A stretch of DNA of 64,000 bases from Cohnella endophytica (GTDB lineage: Bacteria > Bacillota > Bacilli > Paenibacillales > Paenibacillaceae), in assembly GCF_003628305.1 (NCBI RefSeq), contig NZ_RBZM01000013.1, positions 50,049 through 114,048 of the forward strand. The letters are read 5' to 3'. Below, one piece after another: positions 54,601-63,952 of the stretch. Both the position numbers and the translations under genes were made by a program. The notes below the pieces were generated by a model. It saw only the letters and a list, made by a program, of their open reading frames with translations. It ran no database searches and was not told the DNA's origin. Each line of letters starts with the position of its first letter. Position 1 is the first letter of the stretch.

Positions 54601-57090
54601 GATATCGACTGTGCCGTCAACCAAAGCTGTCTTTGCCGCTGCCACTGCCTGTGCATTGGTAAGTCCTTCGAAAGGTTCTGCAATAATCAGAACCGTGATC
54701 GGATCGGTCGTCCAGACCTGCCAGAGTCTGAAGTACGTTACGGTAAAGGTATAACTGCCAGGTGTACCGTTCGGATTGTCGGCATCTCCCGTGATCGACG
54801 GAACATAGCCCCCCCTGTTCACGGCGTAGATCCTGATTCGGTCCGTCACAACACCGCTGTTCTGGATGGCGGCATACACCCGATTGCTAACATCTTGATT
54901 GATAGACAGATCATCATACATATACTGTCTAATGCCCCCATAGTCCCCGTGTTCAATCGCTGTCTTGACCGTAGCCAGATCCGGGTCGCGCTCCTCATTC
55001 ATGTGGACGTTAACTTCCGTGCCGTAATAGGCTTGTCCCTTTTCAATATAAACGGTGACCGTGAGCATTTCCGACCCGTTTTTGCGATTGCCTGGAGAAA
55101 TGTCCACATAGTCCAAATCGCCGCATTCAGCGAGTAAATCGTTAAAATACTTCAACACCGTACTATAATAATTGTCCCCTAGCTTAAAATCGAGCGTATG
55201 CTCTCTCGCCAGCAGACTTGCGGCCTTGTCCATCACCTGTTGATTGGATACGCCGGCATACGGCGTCGCCTTGATCGCCAGCGTCTGCAGAGCGGTGCTC
55301 TGCACCTGCCCTCCCTTGGTCAACGTGACGGTAAACGCGATCTGGCCGTCTGTTCCATCAGGGTAGTCCGCGTCGCCCGCCTTCGGCGCCGTGTACGCGT
55401 CAACGTGGATGGACAGACCAATCGCGTCGTTATTCACCGCTTGCTTTACCACTTCTTCCACATAGCTCATCGCCGCCGCTTCTGTGCTTTGTTCCTCCTG
55501 TTTGGCTGCGGGATACTCCGCACTCTCCACCGCTTCCTTGGCTGCCTGCACAATCGCAATATCCGGGTCAGGCGCTTCCTTAAACGTGACATGCAGGTTC
55601 GTACTTTCGTTACGAACGCCCTTGGAGAGCGCTACATCGTAGCTGTCGCTACCGCTGTTGAAGGTGACGACCGCCGTCACGCCTGCGGCATCCCCCGTGA
55701 GCAAACGGTTTACATAGCTTTGTACGGCGGCGGTTTTGTCAGCCTGTGTGGGCTCAAACACAACATTGACCTCTCCGTCTACCAGCGCCTCCTTGGCCGA
55801 AGCCACGATGGCGATATCCGGGTCTACCCCTTCGTTCATCGTCATCGTCAGGCTTTTGCTGTCGCTTACGTTTCCCCTGACCAAGGCCACATCATAACTG
55901 CCTGTGTCGCTATTATAGGCGACGGTCGCCGTTACCTTCGGATCGCTGAGCAGGCGGTCTACATAGCTTTGCACGGCCGCTGTTTTATCGGCCTGCGAGG
56001 CACCGAATGCGACATCAACCACACCATCCACCAAAGCTGCCTTGACCGCTGCCAAAGCCTGCTCATTCACTTCTCGGAAAGTCGTCGCCACAATCGGAAC
56101 CGTGATCGGATCGGTCGTCCAGACCTGCCAGAGTCTGAAGTACGTTACGGTAAAGGTATAACTGCCAGGTGTACCGTTCGGATTGTCGGCATCTCCCGTG
56201 ATCGACGGAACATAGCCCCCCCCGTTCACGGCGTAGATCCTGATTCGGTCCGTCACAACACCGCTGTTCTGGATGGCGGCATACACCCGATTGCTAACAT
56301 CTTGATTGATAGACAGATCATCATACATATACTGTCTAATGCCCCCATAGTCCCCGTGTTCAATCGCTGTCTTGACCGTAGCCAGATCCGGGTCGCGCTC
56401 CTCATTCATGTGGACGTTAACTTCCGTGCCGTAATAGGCTTGTCCCTTTTCAATATAAACGGTGACCGTGAGCATTTCCGACCCGTTTTTGCGATTGCCT
56501 GGAGAAATGTCCACATAGTCCAAATCGCCGCATTCAGCGAGTAAATCGTTAAAATACTTCAACACCGTACTATAATAATTGTCCCCTAGCTTAAAATCGA
56601 GCGTATGCTCTCTCGCCAGCAGACTTGCGGCCTTGTCCATCACCTGTTGATTGGATACGCCGGCATACGGCGTCGCCTTGATCGCCAGCGTCAGCCGAGC
56701 GGTGCTCTGCTCCTGCCCTCCCTTGGTCAACGTGACGGTGAACGCGACCTGGCCGTCGGTTCCATCCGGGTAGTCCGCGTCGCCCGCCTTCGGCGCCGTG
56801 TACGCGTCAACGTGGATAGACAGGCCAATCGCGTCGTTATTCACCGCTTGCTTTACCACTTCTTCCACATAGCTCGTCGCCGCCGCTTCCGTGCTTTGTT
56901 CCTCCTGTTTGGCTGCGGGATACTTCGTATTCTCCACCGCTTCCCTGGCTGCCTGCAAATCGGCAATGTCCGGGTCGGGTGCTTCGGTGATGATCACTTG
57001 TTCCTCCGCCAGTGCGGGCTTAGACAACATGGGGAAAACCAGCGACGACGCCAGCAACAGGATGAAAATACGCTTTCGAATTGCTTTCAT
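51685..57090 (-). CDS. Giant SLH-domain repeat protein
   Basis: 1801 residues from the ATG at 57090; longer starts lack proper spacing from AAAGGA. A signal peptide ends near SKPALAEE. The rest up to ~1560 is a set of related modules of ~150 and ~230 residues (ADPDIAIV, AALVDGSVDVAFGASQADK, TAAVQSYVN, GSYTFTVTV). Two modules are a 469-residue tandem duplication that is almost identical in DNA. A Gly-Thr-Pro-Gly linker (~1575-1615) precedes three SLH repeats (~1620-1800; FADIDKSDWF, NNRFGIDDAVTREQL, TATRAEIAAILMRF). It should be wall-anchored. No enzyme motif visible. The SLH repeats differ from those in the other SLH proteins here, suggesting separate origin. Confidence 0.85.
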   Translation of the reverse strand: MKAIRKRIFILLLASSLVFPMLSKPALAEEQVIITEAPDPDIADLQAAREAVENTKYPAAKQEEQSTEAAATSYVEEVVKQAVNNDAIGLSIHVDAYTAPKAGDADYPDGTDGQVAFTVTLTKGGQEQSTARLTLAIKATPYAGVSNQQVMDKAASLLAREHTLDFKLGDNYYSTVLKYFNDLLAECGDLDYVDISPGNRKNGSEMLTVTVYIEKGQAYYGTEVNVHMNEERDPDLATVKTAIEHGDYGGIRQYMYDDLSINQDVSNRVYAAIQNSGVVTDRIRIYAVNGGGYVPSITGDADNPNGTPGSYTFTVTYFRLWQVWTTDPITVPIVATTFREVNEQALAAVKAALVDGVVDVAFGASQADKTAAVQSYVDRLLSDPKVTATVAYNSDTGSYDVALVRGNVSDSKSLTMTMNEGVDPDIAIVASAKEALVDGEVNVVFEPTQADKTAAVQSYVNRLLTGDAAGVTAVVTFNSGSDSYDVALSKGVRNESTNLHVTFKEAPDPDIAIVQAAKEAVESAEYPAAKQEEQSTEAAAMSYVEEVVKQAVNNDAIGLSIHVDAYTAPKAGDADYPDGTDGQIAFTVTLTKGGQVQSTALQTLAIKATPYAGVSNQQVMDKAASLLAREHTLDFKLGDNYYSTVLKYFNDLLAECGDLDYVDISPGNRKNGSEMLTVTVYIEKGQAYYGTEVNVHMNEERDPDLATVKTAIEHGDYGGIRQYMYDDLSINQDVSNRVYAAIQNSGVVTDRIRIYAVNRGGYVPSITGDADNPNGTPGSYTFTVTYFRLWQVWTTDPITVLIIAEPFEGLTNAQAVAAAKTALVDGTVDIAFGASQADKTAAVQSYVNGLLTGDAAGVTASVAYNSGSYEVTLSKGSATDSKNLTMTVNEAADPDIVILAAARAAAEGASYSSMTQATATSETVIAAALKATAEAAINNNAITVAVTNVGYTAPIAGDGDNVIGADGSYTFTITVTKGSQNQTTAQQTIAITATAFNGVTNVQAVTAAKTALVDGSVEVAFGALQADKTAAVQSYVNGLLIGDAAGVTATVVYNSVSGKYDVAISKGSARDSKSLTMTVTESADPDIAVVSAAKAAAEGASYSNMTQAAATSETVIASTLKATAEAAINNNAVTVTVTKVGYFAPIAGDAENPQSVDGTYTFTVTVAKGTQSQTIAQKIIAITAATFNGVTNVQAVAAAKAALVDGSVDVAFGASQADKTAAVQSYVNSELIGDAAGVTAVVAYNSGTGKYDVALSKGSASDSKSLAMTVNESADPDITIVAAAKASAEGASYPGTTQAAHGDVAVVKSYVENLASAAVNNSGVTITVNKVGYIAPTAGDADHPLGTDGSYAFNVTVAKGSQSQTTAPKTIAITATAYTGVTNAQAVAAAKAALVGGSVDVAFGASQADKTAAVQSYVNSKLTGDAAGVTATVTYNSGSGKYDVALSKGSASDSKSLTMTVNDSADPDISIVAAAKAAAEGAIYSSMTQAAATSESVIAAALKVTAEAAVKNSSVAVTINKVSYTAPIAGNSANRSGTDGSYIFTVTVSKGSQSQTTEQIEVRISATADTSGGTPGGGTPGGGTPGGGTPGGGTPGGGTPGSGTPGGGTPGGGTSFADIDKSDWFSDAVAYVRQNGLMSGTSEMTFSPHLTANRAMIATVLYRMAGNPHVAGESTFTDVHSGTWYTDAIKWAAQKGIVSGYGNNRFGIDDAVTREQLVAVLYRYAQQNNLDITLTGDLSGFADKDKISDWATESMKWAVGKGLLSGKGNGMIDPSGTATRAEIAAILMRFLIGQNTHYKHF
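52259..52382 (-). repeat. 15-bp minisatellite coding the Gly-Thr-Pro-Gly linker
   Basis: About eight units of a 15-bp pattern (plus strand GGTGTACCTCCGCCT-like) in frame. Five codons per unit mean that copy-number change preserves the frame. Confidence 0.9.
54691..55285 (-). repeat. Intragenic duplicate, copy 1 (595 bp)
   Basis: Matches 56098-56692 at an offset of 1407 bp (469 codons). I see one mismatch in 595 bp; beyond the right-hand end the copies fall to roughly 90 percent. Confidence 0.95.
56098..56692 (-). repeat. Intragenic duplicate, copy 2 (595 bp)
   Basis: Partner of 54691-55285; the only difference seen is in the C-run near 56221 (Gly versus Arg codon). Confidence 0.95.
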
Positions 57091-57409
57091 TTTTATGCCC
57101 ATTCCTTTCACTTCGCTCTGCAGTGTATTGCCGATTTAGAATACAACCATAATCAAAATCTCAACAATCGACTTAATAGCCTTCCAGCCTGCATCCGGAT
57201 CCCTCCGCATTGCTTTCTTCCCGATAGTTGCAAAAGTATAAGAATGTTTTAATCCATAAAAAAAGCAAATCTATGAATTACTCCATACCTATCCCGTATG
57301 TGAAAAAACGTAAACACGACGATAGCGCTCTATAAAAATAAATCAAATCTCTCGATTCTACTATACCTACAAAGGAGTATTTCACAGAGTTTCTGCCAAG
57401 GATACGCGA

Positions 57410-57449
57410 AAAAGGGCTTCTGCGCATGGTGGATGCGCTGAAGCCCTTA
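57410..57449 (-). terminator. Terminator of the LuxR-type ATPase gene
   Basis: AAGGGCTTC and GAAGCCCTT arms, extended by partial pairing of GCGCA and TGCGC, with TTTTTC following on the minus strand. The remaining 57112-57486 holds no gene. Confidence 0.85.
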
Positions 57450-57486
57450 TTCGTGAGGATGAACAACAGTTGCGAGTTGAATAGTG

Positions 57487-60400
57487 CTAGTCAAGCAGAT
57501 GAAGTTCCTTGGCCTGGGCGATCGCTTTCGTCCGGCGGTTCACCTTTAATTTCGTGAAAATGTTTTTGACGTGCACCTTAACTGTGCCGACAGCGACGAC
57601 TAGCTGCTCAGCAATTTCTTTGTTGGACAGACCTGCCGCCAGCAGCGCCAACACCTCCATCTCGCGATCTGTGAGCGGCTCGCAGGTCGGAGCTGGAGCC
57701 GTATCCAGCGTCATGTCGCCACCCTTCTCCACATCCGGCTCCTCGCTAATTACCGATTCCCCATCGAATCGGCCTAACGATCGCAGCAGCTCGCAAATGT
57801 ACACGCATTGCGACGCCATCGCATGAAGAATATGGATACGGTCCTCGGAAACAAAGCTCGTTGCAGCGTAATTCTCCAAATACAACACGCCAACCGCTGA
57901 CCCTTGAACGGCAACGGGCATGCATAAGACCGACTGCGGACGGTGCTCCGCTATATACGGATTATGGCGAAGCCAGCTCTCCTCGTCTACGGAATACCTT
58001 ACCACTTCCTGCGTTCTCGCCACGTACCTGACGATGCCGCCAGGCAGAAGCCCGTCGTCCTCAAGTAACGCCGGCTCGTACAAGACGCGAACTTTGACGT
58101 CCGCCCAAGCCTGTACAAACCATTGGCCGCGACTAACCATCAACAAAACGCCTTTGCGAGCGCCAGCATAGTTCATCAAGGTACTGATGATTTCGGGCAA
58201 GACGGCATCCAACTCCATCTTATTTGTGAGCGCCTGCGACGCTCTCAGAATCGCGGCGAGATCTACCGCATCAACCGTATCGCGCGCGCCCGCCTCTCGG
58301 TTAAGGCCTGGCAGTTGTTCCTCCGTTGCCGCTGCCGTAGCAGCTTCGCTTGTTGTCGGCGTCCAGTTGCCTGATAGTGCCTCCTCATCCCCCATCGCAG
58401 CCAGCCGCTCTCTGATTTGCCTTACCTTCAGGCTTGCTCCCCAGCGAGCATACGCGTCGCGCGCGGCCTGCAAATAATGAAGCGCAACCTTAGCTTTTCC
58501 TTGACGAGCGTAATAACTTCCCGCCAGTTCGTTTGCGACACTCTCCACTTGCACATTGTCATGCTCGTGAGCTTCCCGAATTGCCCGGTCGTATCCCGCT
58601 TCAGCAGCGGCATAACGTCCGCTGACCCGCGCCAATTCCGCTTCGACCAACACTTGCTTCGCCTGGAAAATATCAGGACTAACCTTCGCCCATTTCCGCA
58701 GACGGCTGAGCTGTCTGTGAGCGTGGCGCAACGAGCCGACAGACGAGGGCAATCCCTTCCCACCGCCTTTTCCGTAGATGACCAGTTCCGCCAGTGCCCC
58801 GTAATAAAGACATTCCGGCAAATGAGTGAGATGGGCTGCATACAGCTTGAGTGGCTCTGCCTCCTTCTGCCAGTGAACCGCTTCCTCGTATTTCCCGTCC
58901 AAATAACAAAGCTGAGTCTTGTAGGCGTAGTATTGGAATAACGTTGCGGATGCCGTCTCCTCGCCGCTGCTCTGTTCAAGGAAGGTCCGCTCCTCGAAAA
59001 CCGCCGTGTCAAGCGAACAGGCACTCTCCGTTTCTCCTTGCAGCGCCAAAACAAACTGACGGCACAAATAAAGGTTTTGCAGCACGAAGTCATCCTTCGT
59101 CTCCGCAAGCGTCTCCGTATACTCCGTCAGCGCCTTGGACAAAATTCCAAGCGGCCCCCGTGTGTATAAGGCATGAATGCGCGCCCCGATCGCTGTGTTC
59201 AAATAGACGTCATCGCCAGACTCCTTAGCGAAGCGAACTGCCTGCTCCAAATACGGCTCGCCTTCGTGCATCTTTCCCGCAAGCTGGCAAATGATGCTGC
59301 CGAAGGTCGCGTACGTTTTAGACTTGATGGATGCAATGTCGTAGCGTTCCGCAAGCTTCAGCCCAACCTTGGCAATCTCGTAGCCACTGACCCGCCTGCC
59401 GAGCACAAGTGCCAGAACGAGACCGTATACCGTATAGACATCGGCAGCTGCCGGCGTATTCCCATGCTTGAGTGATAGCCGCACAGCCTTGCAAGCGAGA
59501 AGGAAATACACCTTCTTGTCCGTGCGGAAGGAGGAGACCAACGTTAAAAATAGAATGTTAGCGGCAGCGATGCGGCTCGGTTCACTCATTTCCGGCAAAT
59601 CCACAAGCTGCTCGATGCGGCCGCGAAGTCGCATATGTACTCGCAGCACCTCGGTAACGACCGTTGCTTGCAGAGGGTTCGGCGAAACGTTGATGCGGAA
59701 CTCCTTCAGGCTCTCCAGTCCGAGCAGGGTCGCCTCCTGATATTCCTTCTGATTGATGCATTGGATCATACGAAGCATCTGGACTTTGGAACGTTCGATC
59801 GAACTTCGCGCCCGGCGCAGCAAGTGTTCAATCAGATGCTCCGTAATCTCGTGATGCCCGCATAAATATTCACATTCGGCCCGTTCCACGTGCAGCTCGA
59901 AGCATGTGGCGTAATGAAGTTCCCAGGCGCTCTCCGCCAGCAGCTCTACCCCTTTGCGGTAATACTGCAGCGCGATGTCATATGCCGTTGAAGCTTTGGC
60001 CCGTTGTCCGGCGGCTAAGTTCAGTTCAACCAGTCGATGCAGTTCCTCCACGTCATGAATGTCCGACGACCCGTTATTAAGATGTTTCACCACCTCAAAC
60101 AAGCCCTCAGGTTGGCTTGAACCAGTCTCCAGGAGCCGCCTGCCGATCGCCAGATGCGTCCGCCTCCTTGTCTCGTTTTCCATTTGGTTGTATATCAAGT
60201 TTTGTACGCTGTCATGCACGAAGCGGTATTGATCCTGACCAAAACGAACGATAAGGCTCTCTTCCACCAAAACCTCCAACTCGGCGGAAGTGTCGTCCGC
60301 ACTAAGTTGTGTAACGTCAGCGATCCATCCTTGCTCGAATTGGCCCCCGAGGCACGCCGCAATATCAAGCACCTCCTTCGCCGACCGGGTTAGACGCAGC

Positions 60401-61350
60401 AGCTTGTGCGCCATCAATTCGCCTATAGCCCAATGCTGCTCCTGTTCGATCAAATCGCTCAGATTCCACTCCCAACCCTGCCGCTCATGGTCGTAGGTCA
60501 AGAGACGGTCGTCCAGCAACCGCCCAAGAATTTGCTTGAAATGAAACGGGTTGCCCTGCGACTCAGGATACATGACCAACGTCAGAGGGGTCGCTTCGGC
60601 GGCGCCGCAGCCGAGCGCCTCCATAACGATTGAGTTCATCTCCTCGACTGATAGTTCTCGAAGCTGAATGTGATGTACGACGGCCTCCTTTGCGATATTG
60701 CCATCGACCTCGTAGCCCGGCAGCTTGGTGCTATTCATCTCGCCATCCCGGTAAGCGCCGACAAACAGCACATATTGCAGTTCAGGATCGCAAAGAAGCG
60801 CATGCAGCAACTGCAACGACGACGCATCCGCCCACTGCAGGTCATCAATGAATAGCACTAGAGGACGTTCCTTGGATGCTAGAGTCTGCACAAATTTGCG
60901 GAACGCATAGATGAACCGTTTTTTCGCCTCATCAGGCGGCAACTCCCAAGCGTCGGGGATATCGCCGATCAGAAGCCGAACTTCGGGAATCATGGCGGCG
61001 ATAACCGCTTCATACGAGCGCAAGGCGCTTCTCAGCTTTTTGGCCCAGGCGTCGACTTGTTGTGAGCTTTCGCCAAGCAAGTGCCGCATGAATCCGCGGA
61101 ATTCCTGAATGATTGGATGATAAGGACTGTCCTTCGCGATCTGCTCGAACTTGCCCGTTAAGAAGATCGAGGTGCGCGGATGATGATGCTCCTGACGAAA
61201 TACCCAATCCAGAAGACTTGTTTTGCCGATGCCGGGCGCACCTGAAACGTACACGATTTCCGCAGATCCAAGGCAAGTGGAATAATACGCCTGGGAGAGT
61301 AGAGAAATTTCGTTTAGCCTGCCGTATATCTGTCCTTGTTGGCTATTCAT
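57487..61350 (-). CDS. Large ATPase/TPR/GAF/LuxR-type transcriptional regulator
   Basis: 1287 residues from the ATG at 61350 (AAGGTG upstream); a TTG frame extends to 61455 without support. AAA_16-type NTPase with Walker A GAPGIGKTS (~36-44) and Walker B LVLFIDDLQWAD (~167), a helical TPR-like middle (~430-1000), a GAF domain (~1047-1200; GVLYLENYAATSFV) and a C-terminal LuxR helix-turn-helix (~1224-1287; LTDREMEVLALLAAGLSNKEIAEQL). This matches the MalT/LAL-like class: ATP-driven signal-sensing activators. Target genes are unknown; the giant SLH gene downstream is one candidate. Confidence 0.9.
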   Translation of the reverse strand: MNSQQGQIYGRLNEISLLSQAYYSTCLGSAEIVYVSGAPGIGKTSLLDWVFRQEHHHPRTSIFLTGKFEQIAKDSPYHPIIQEFRGFMRHLLGESSQQVDAWAKKLRSALRSYEAVIAAMIPEVRLLIGDIPDAWELPPDEAKKRFIYAFRKFVQTLASKERPLVLFIDDLQWADASSLQLLHALLCDPELQYVLFVGAYRDGEMNSTKLPGYEVDGNIAKEAVVHHIQLRELSVEEMNSIVMEALGCGAAEATPLTLVMYPESQGNPFHFKQILGRLLDDRLLTYDHERQGWEWNLSDLIEQEQHWAIGELMAHKLLRLTRSAKEVLDIAACLGGQFEQGWIADVTQLSADDTSAELEVLVEESLIVRFGQDQYRFVHDSVQNLIYNQMENETRRRTHLAIGRRLLETGSSQPEGLFEVVKHLNNGSSDIHDVEELHRLVELNLAAGQRAKASTAYDIALQYYRKGVELLAESAWELHYATCFELHVERAECEYLCGHHEITEHLIEHLLRRARSSIERSKVQMLRMIQCINQKEYQEATLLGLESLKEFRINVSPNPLQATVVTEVLRVHMRLRGRIEQLVDLPEMSEPSRIAAANILFLTLVSSFRTDKKVYFLLACKAVRLSLKHGNTPAAADVYTVYGLVLALVLGRRVSGYEIAKVGLKLAERYDIASIKSKTYATFGSIICQLAGKMHEGEPYLEQAVRFAKESGDDVYLNTAIGARIHALYTRGPLGILSKALTEYTETLAETKDDFVLQNLYLCRQFVLALQGETESACSLDTAVFEERTFLEQSSGEETASATLFQYYAYKTQLCYLDGKYEEAVHWQKEAEPLKLYAAHLTHLPECLYYGALAELVIYGKGGGKGLPSSVGSLRHAHRQLSRLRKWAKVSPDIFQAKQVLVEAELARVSGRYAAAEAGYDRAIREAHEHDNVQVESVANELAGSYYARQGKAKVALHYLQAARDAYARWGASLKVRQIRERLAAMGDEEALSGNWTPTTSEAATAAATEEQLPGLNREAGARDTVDAVDLAAILRASQALTNKMELDAVLPEIISTLMNYAGARKGVLLMVSRGQWFVQAWADVKVRVLYEPALLEDDGLLPGGIVRYVARTQEVVRYSVDEESWLRHNPYIAEHRPQSVLCMPVAVQGSAVGVLYLENYAATSFVSEDRIHILHAMASQCVYICELLRSLGRFDGESVISEEPDVEKGGDMTLDTAPAPTCEPLTDREMEVLALLAAGLSNKEIAEQLVVAVGTVKVHVKNIFTKLKVNRRTKAIAQAKELHLLD

Positions 61351-61585
61351 AGTTGGTACACCTTCGTTACCGACACGAAGGGGGCGAGCAAGTACTGCAC
61401 CGGAGACGGCTCCCTCGACGCCTTGTTCGTGATGGTGTTGGCAAGAATGCGCCAAAACTGTTTGGGGGGTAATTTATGAATTATATCGACAGCGTTGTCG
61501 TTGTCACGTTCGAAAAGCATGCGCTTGCTCCTTTGCCGATAAATGCAGAAATCGCGCGCACGGCTTGCACCACTGCGAGCGTCGT

Positions 61586-61687
61586 CTACAATTGATAGTA
61601 AATGACGTTGCCGACGATCAACTTTTCGGCCGACACGGCTTTGTCAGATCCGTTGTTCTCAGATAAAAACTTACATTTATATCTAGT
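61586..61687 (-). pseudogene. Possible 3' remnant of an exported-protein gene
   Basis: An open stretch without start ends in GSDKAVSAEKLIVGNVIYYQL and a stop. Codon use looks protein-like, but no gene body precedes it. The rest of 61351-61988 shows only a terminator and AT-rich sequence. Confidence 0.25.
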
Positions 61688-61840
61688 CTACAGGAATTCG
61701 GCAGATGTTCCAAGCACGCACGATTGAAAGCCCAGGGCACAATAACGAACCCATATATTTTTATTTGAATGTAGTTTGAGATTTTTAATATATGGGCTAT
61801 TCAATCAATCATTAGTTTATATCTGTTACACGGGCCTTTA

Positions 61841-61866
61841 TAAAAAAAACACCTCGAAAAGGTGTT
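61841..61866 (-). terminator. Terminator of the 61989 gene
   Basis: AACACCT-TTTCG-AGGTGTT followed by a run of eight T on the minus strand. Confidence 0.85.
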
Positions 61867-61867
61867 C

Positions 61868-61887
61868 TTGATGTGGCAGTATTCGCT
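61868..61887. repeat. 20-bp direct repeat, copy 1
   Basis: TTGATGTGGCAGTATTCGCT; the second copy is at 62783-62802. Each lies behind the 3' end of an immunity-like gene. Confidence 0.85.
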
Positions 61888-61988
61888 ACTTTTAAATACA
61901 TTTTCAAAATTCCAATAATTTACCATCCAAAACCACTAAAAATATAGCGTATGTCACTCAAATCCCAATGCGTTCGTTGTCTTATAAC

Positions 61989-62558
61989 TCAATAATTATG
62001 AGAATAAAAATCCAATATTGGCACTCTGTTATTTATCAGATAATTACCAATTCCTTTTTCAATATCGTGTCTGGTTAAACCATCAGGAATATTCCTAAGG
62101 GGGTATATTAACACGAAAGACTCATCCCATTCTTGATCTACAGAATGAACTATAATTCCTGAAGTGTTATACCTCCAGCTATTTCCGTCCTTATCATGAT
62201 AAACATCTTTGGATTCCGGAATATTAAAATTTACATCATCACTTGTTGCTACAACACCTATGAACCCATCTTTGGTAAATTTCAGCCAGACAATATCCCT
62301 TTTATCTGTAAGATTGTTAGTATCCTTTATCTTCTTGTAGTTAATCTCCGTTGCTCGAACTATCGGTGACTCGATCTGGTTCATACTAATAGCAGCAAGA
62401 AAAGCATTTATATATTCGATCACCTGTTCCACAGCTACTGGCTCAAGCTTGGCTTGCTCCATTGCTTTTCTTAGTCTAAAATCGTTGAAATGAACAGAAC
62501 TCCTATAACTTCTAGGCGTCCCTTCATATGTTTTGAAGTATTTATCATATTCACACAT
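61989..62558 (-). CDS. Hypothetical protein, immunity-like
   Basis: 189 residues from the ATG at 62558, spaced 6 bp from GGAGG. Soluble, acidic, mixed alpha/beta, no signal peptide or membrane helix. Stretches such as IVWLKFTKDGFIGVVATSDDVNF and DQEWDESFVLIYPLRNIPDGLTR are intact. I do not recognise a family. AT-rich and next to a CPCC protein and a zinc-ribbon protein, it fits a cluster of orphan immunity or toxin-antidote genes; that is inference. Confidence 0.6.
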   Translation of the reverse strand: MCEYDKYFKTYEGTPRSYRSSVHFNDFRLRKAMEQAKLEPVAVEQVIEYINAFLAAISMNQIESPIVRATEINYKKIKDTNNLTDKRDIVWLKFTKDGFIGVVATSDDVNFNIPESKDVYHDKDGNSWRYNTSGIIVHSVDQEWDESFVLIYPLRNIPDGLTRHDIEKGIGNYLINNRVPILDFYSHNY

Positions 62559-62782
62559 GTTACGCCTCCACAAGCACCAATTCCAAATTTCATAATATCA
62601 ATTTAACTTTACCTTCAATTAAACCAATTACTGTACATTATGAATGTCACGATATGTTTCTGAGAATTGTGAAACACACTTTTTACCCTTACTCATCTGC
62701 AAAACCACTTGTATCAAGGCTTTTGGCGGTAAATCAATACTGTGGTTTCCACATGTGTGGGTTGCGTAAAATGGACAACCTT

Positions 62783-62802
62783 TTGATGTGGCAGTATTCG
62801 CT
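62783..62802. repeat. 20-bp direct repeat, copy 2
   Basis: Identical to 61868-61887, 915 bp away. Confidence 0.85.
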
Positions 62803-62841
62803 GAAATACAACCACACTTTTCTTAAGTCTCTGAAGCGTGA

Positions 62842-63543
62842 TTAGTTGGAGAACATATTTATATCATCTAAAGCTGAATTAGCATGCCCTCTAACAAACG
62901 AACTCTCATCATTTAATGCATCATTGATAAGTGGAATAATCAGTTCCTTATTAACTGCTCCATGTATTCTTGCTATATGACCAAAGCAAAGAATTGCTAT
63001 TCCTCTTATATTTTCATTTTTATGTTGAGTGTATCGGACAATCAGATCTTGTACAAACTCTCCATCATCTGCACTTAATGCTAGGGATAGCAAGCCCTTT
63101 ACGATTGTATCAGGGCTATCAGAATTAATTAGGTATATGATCTCTTGATTTTTCTCTATGTTATTGCTGTAGCGTTCAACTCTTTCGTGAACAATATCTT
63201 CTAGAACTTTTTCAAATGAGTTGATTTGCTGCCATACTTGTTGGGCAGATTCATTATTTGGGGTTCTAAGTTTATCAAATGTATTAATTAATTTTTTCTT
63301 TGTTTGAATTTCCTTATCCGTTTGATTTTGGATTCTTCGTCTATCTCTATACATGATGTAGTGTTTTTTGAAGTTCTCCCGAGCCTCTGTAAGTGAATAG
63401 TCTTGATTTGGACCGCCCCAAACTTTATCTGCGTGGGGATCATCCTGCCCGTCATCTTCCCAATTACATAAACAACAAATCTCCCAACCACGTCTTTCTT
63501 CAAGTGTGGGATAACCACAACAGGGACAATTATGCCGATTCAT
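62842..63543 (-). CDS. CPCC-family cysteine-rich protein with HEAT-like C-terminus
   Basis: 233 residues. The N-terminal ~70 residues are a CPCC domain (NCPCCGYPTL, WEICCLCNWEDDGQDD), a presumed metal-binding module often found among orphan immunity proteins. The C-terminal part (~130-230) has short HEAT-like helices (VKGLLSLALSADDGEFVQDL, ALNDESSFVRGHANSALDDI). A fusion of the two is unusual. No toxin gene lies next to it in the window. Confidence 0.75.
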   Translation of the reverse strand: MNRHNCPCCGYPTLEERRGWEICCLCNWEDDGQDDPHADKVWGGPNQDYSLTEARENFKKHYIMYRDRRRIQNQTDKEIQTKKKLINTFDKLRTPNNESAQQVWQQINSFEKVLEDIVHERVERYSNNIEKNQEIIYLINSDSPDTIVKGLLSLALSADDGEFVQDLIVRYTQHKNENIRGIAILCFGHIARIHGAVNKELIIPLINDALNDESSFVRGHANSALDDINMFSN

Positions 63544-63577
63544 TCGATACTTACCTTTCCATTCCAGTCATCAACTA

Positions 63578-63868
63578 TTATTTGGGCTGACCACAGCTAA
63601 CACAAAGCTTTGCGTTTGGCGTTCTCAATGGCTTGCCACAATATTGGCAAGGGTCGCCAATTAAAGATATTCGATGGTGCATAATTGCATTATGATGAAC
63701 GCCTGTAACACCAGTTATTTTTTCGTATTCCATTACGACGGGACTAAATCTCTCATCAATAGATATCTGTTTTAATGATAATCCATGCTTTTGCCTAAAC
63801 TCCTTTGTTGCTTTCATACTATCACCATACAAATTATGAATCCAAGCATATTCTCCTTCATCTAACAT
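63578..63868 (-). CDS. Small zinc-ribbon-like hypothetical protein
   Basis: 96 residues from the ATG at 63868, 8 bp after GGAG; the ATG two codons earlier is too close. The C-terminus has CQYCGKPL and CVSCGQPK, a treble-clef-like four-Cys zinc site. The N-terminal part is helical. I do not recognise a family. It sits 34 bp upstream of the CPCC gene on the same strand and is probably co-transcribed. Confidence 0.65.
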   Translation of the reverse strand: MLDEGEYAWIHNLYGDSMKATKEFRQKHGLSLKQISIDERFSPVVMEYEKITGVTGVHHNAIMHHRISLIGDPCQYCGKPLRTPNAKLCVSCGQPK

Positions 63869-63952
63869 AGGCATTTCTCCAAGGCCCCCTAATTAAACTG
63901 GAGTCTTGTCCCCCAATTGAATTAGACTATTTGTATAGGGGAGGCGGACAGT

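Noticed and set aside
54343..56544. Long plus-strand frames opposite the giant SLH repeat gene
   Set aside because: They repeat with the same 1407-bp period as the gene and are Arg/His/Cys-rich shadows.
62746..62760. TCCACATGTGTGG as a fifth HVEC scar
   Set aside because: It lacks the GAGTG half; the in-frame reading gives no HVEC tail.
62654..62845. 63-residue plus-strand frame between immunity-like genes
   Set aside because: No ribosome binding site and it covers the 20-bp repeat and the end of the CPCC gene.
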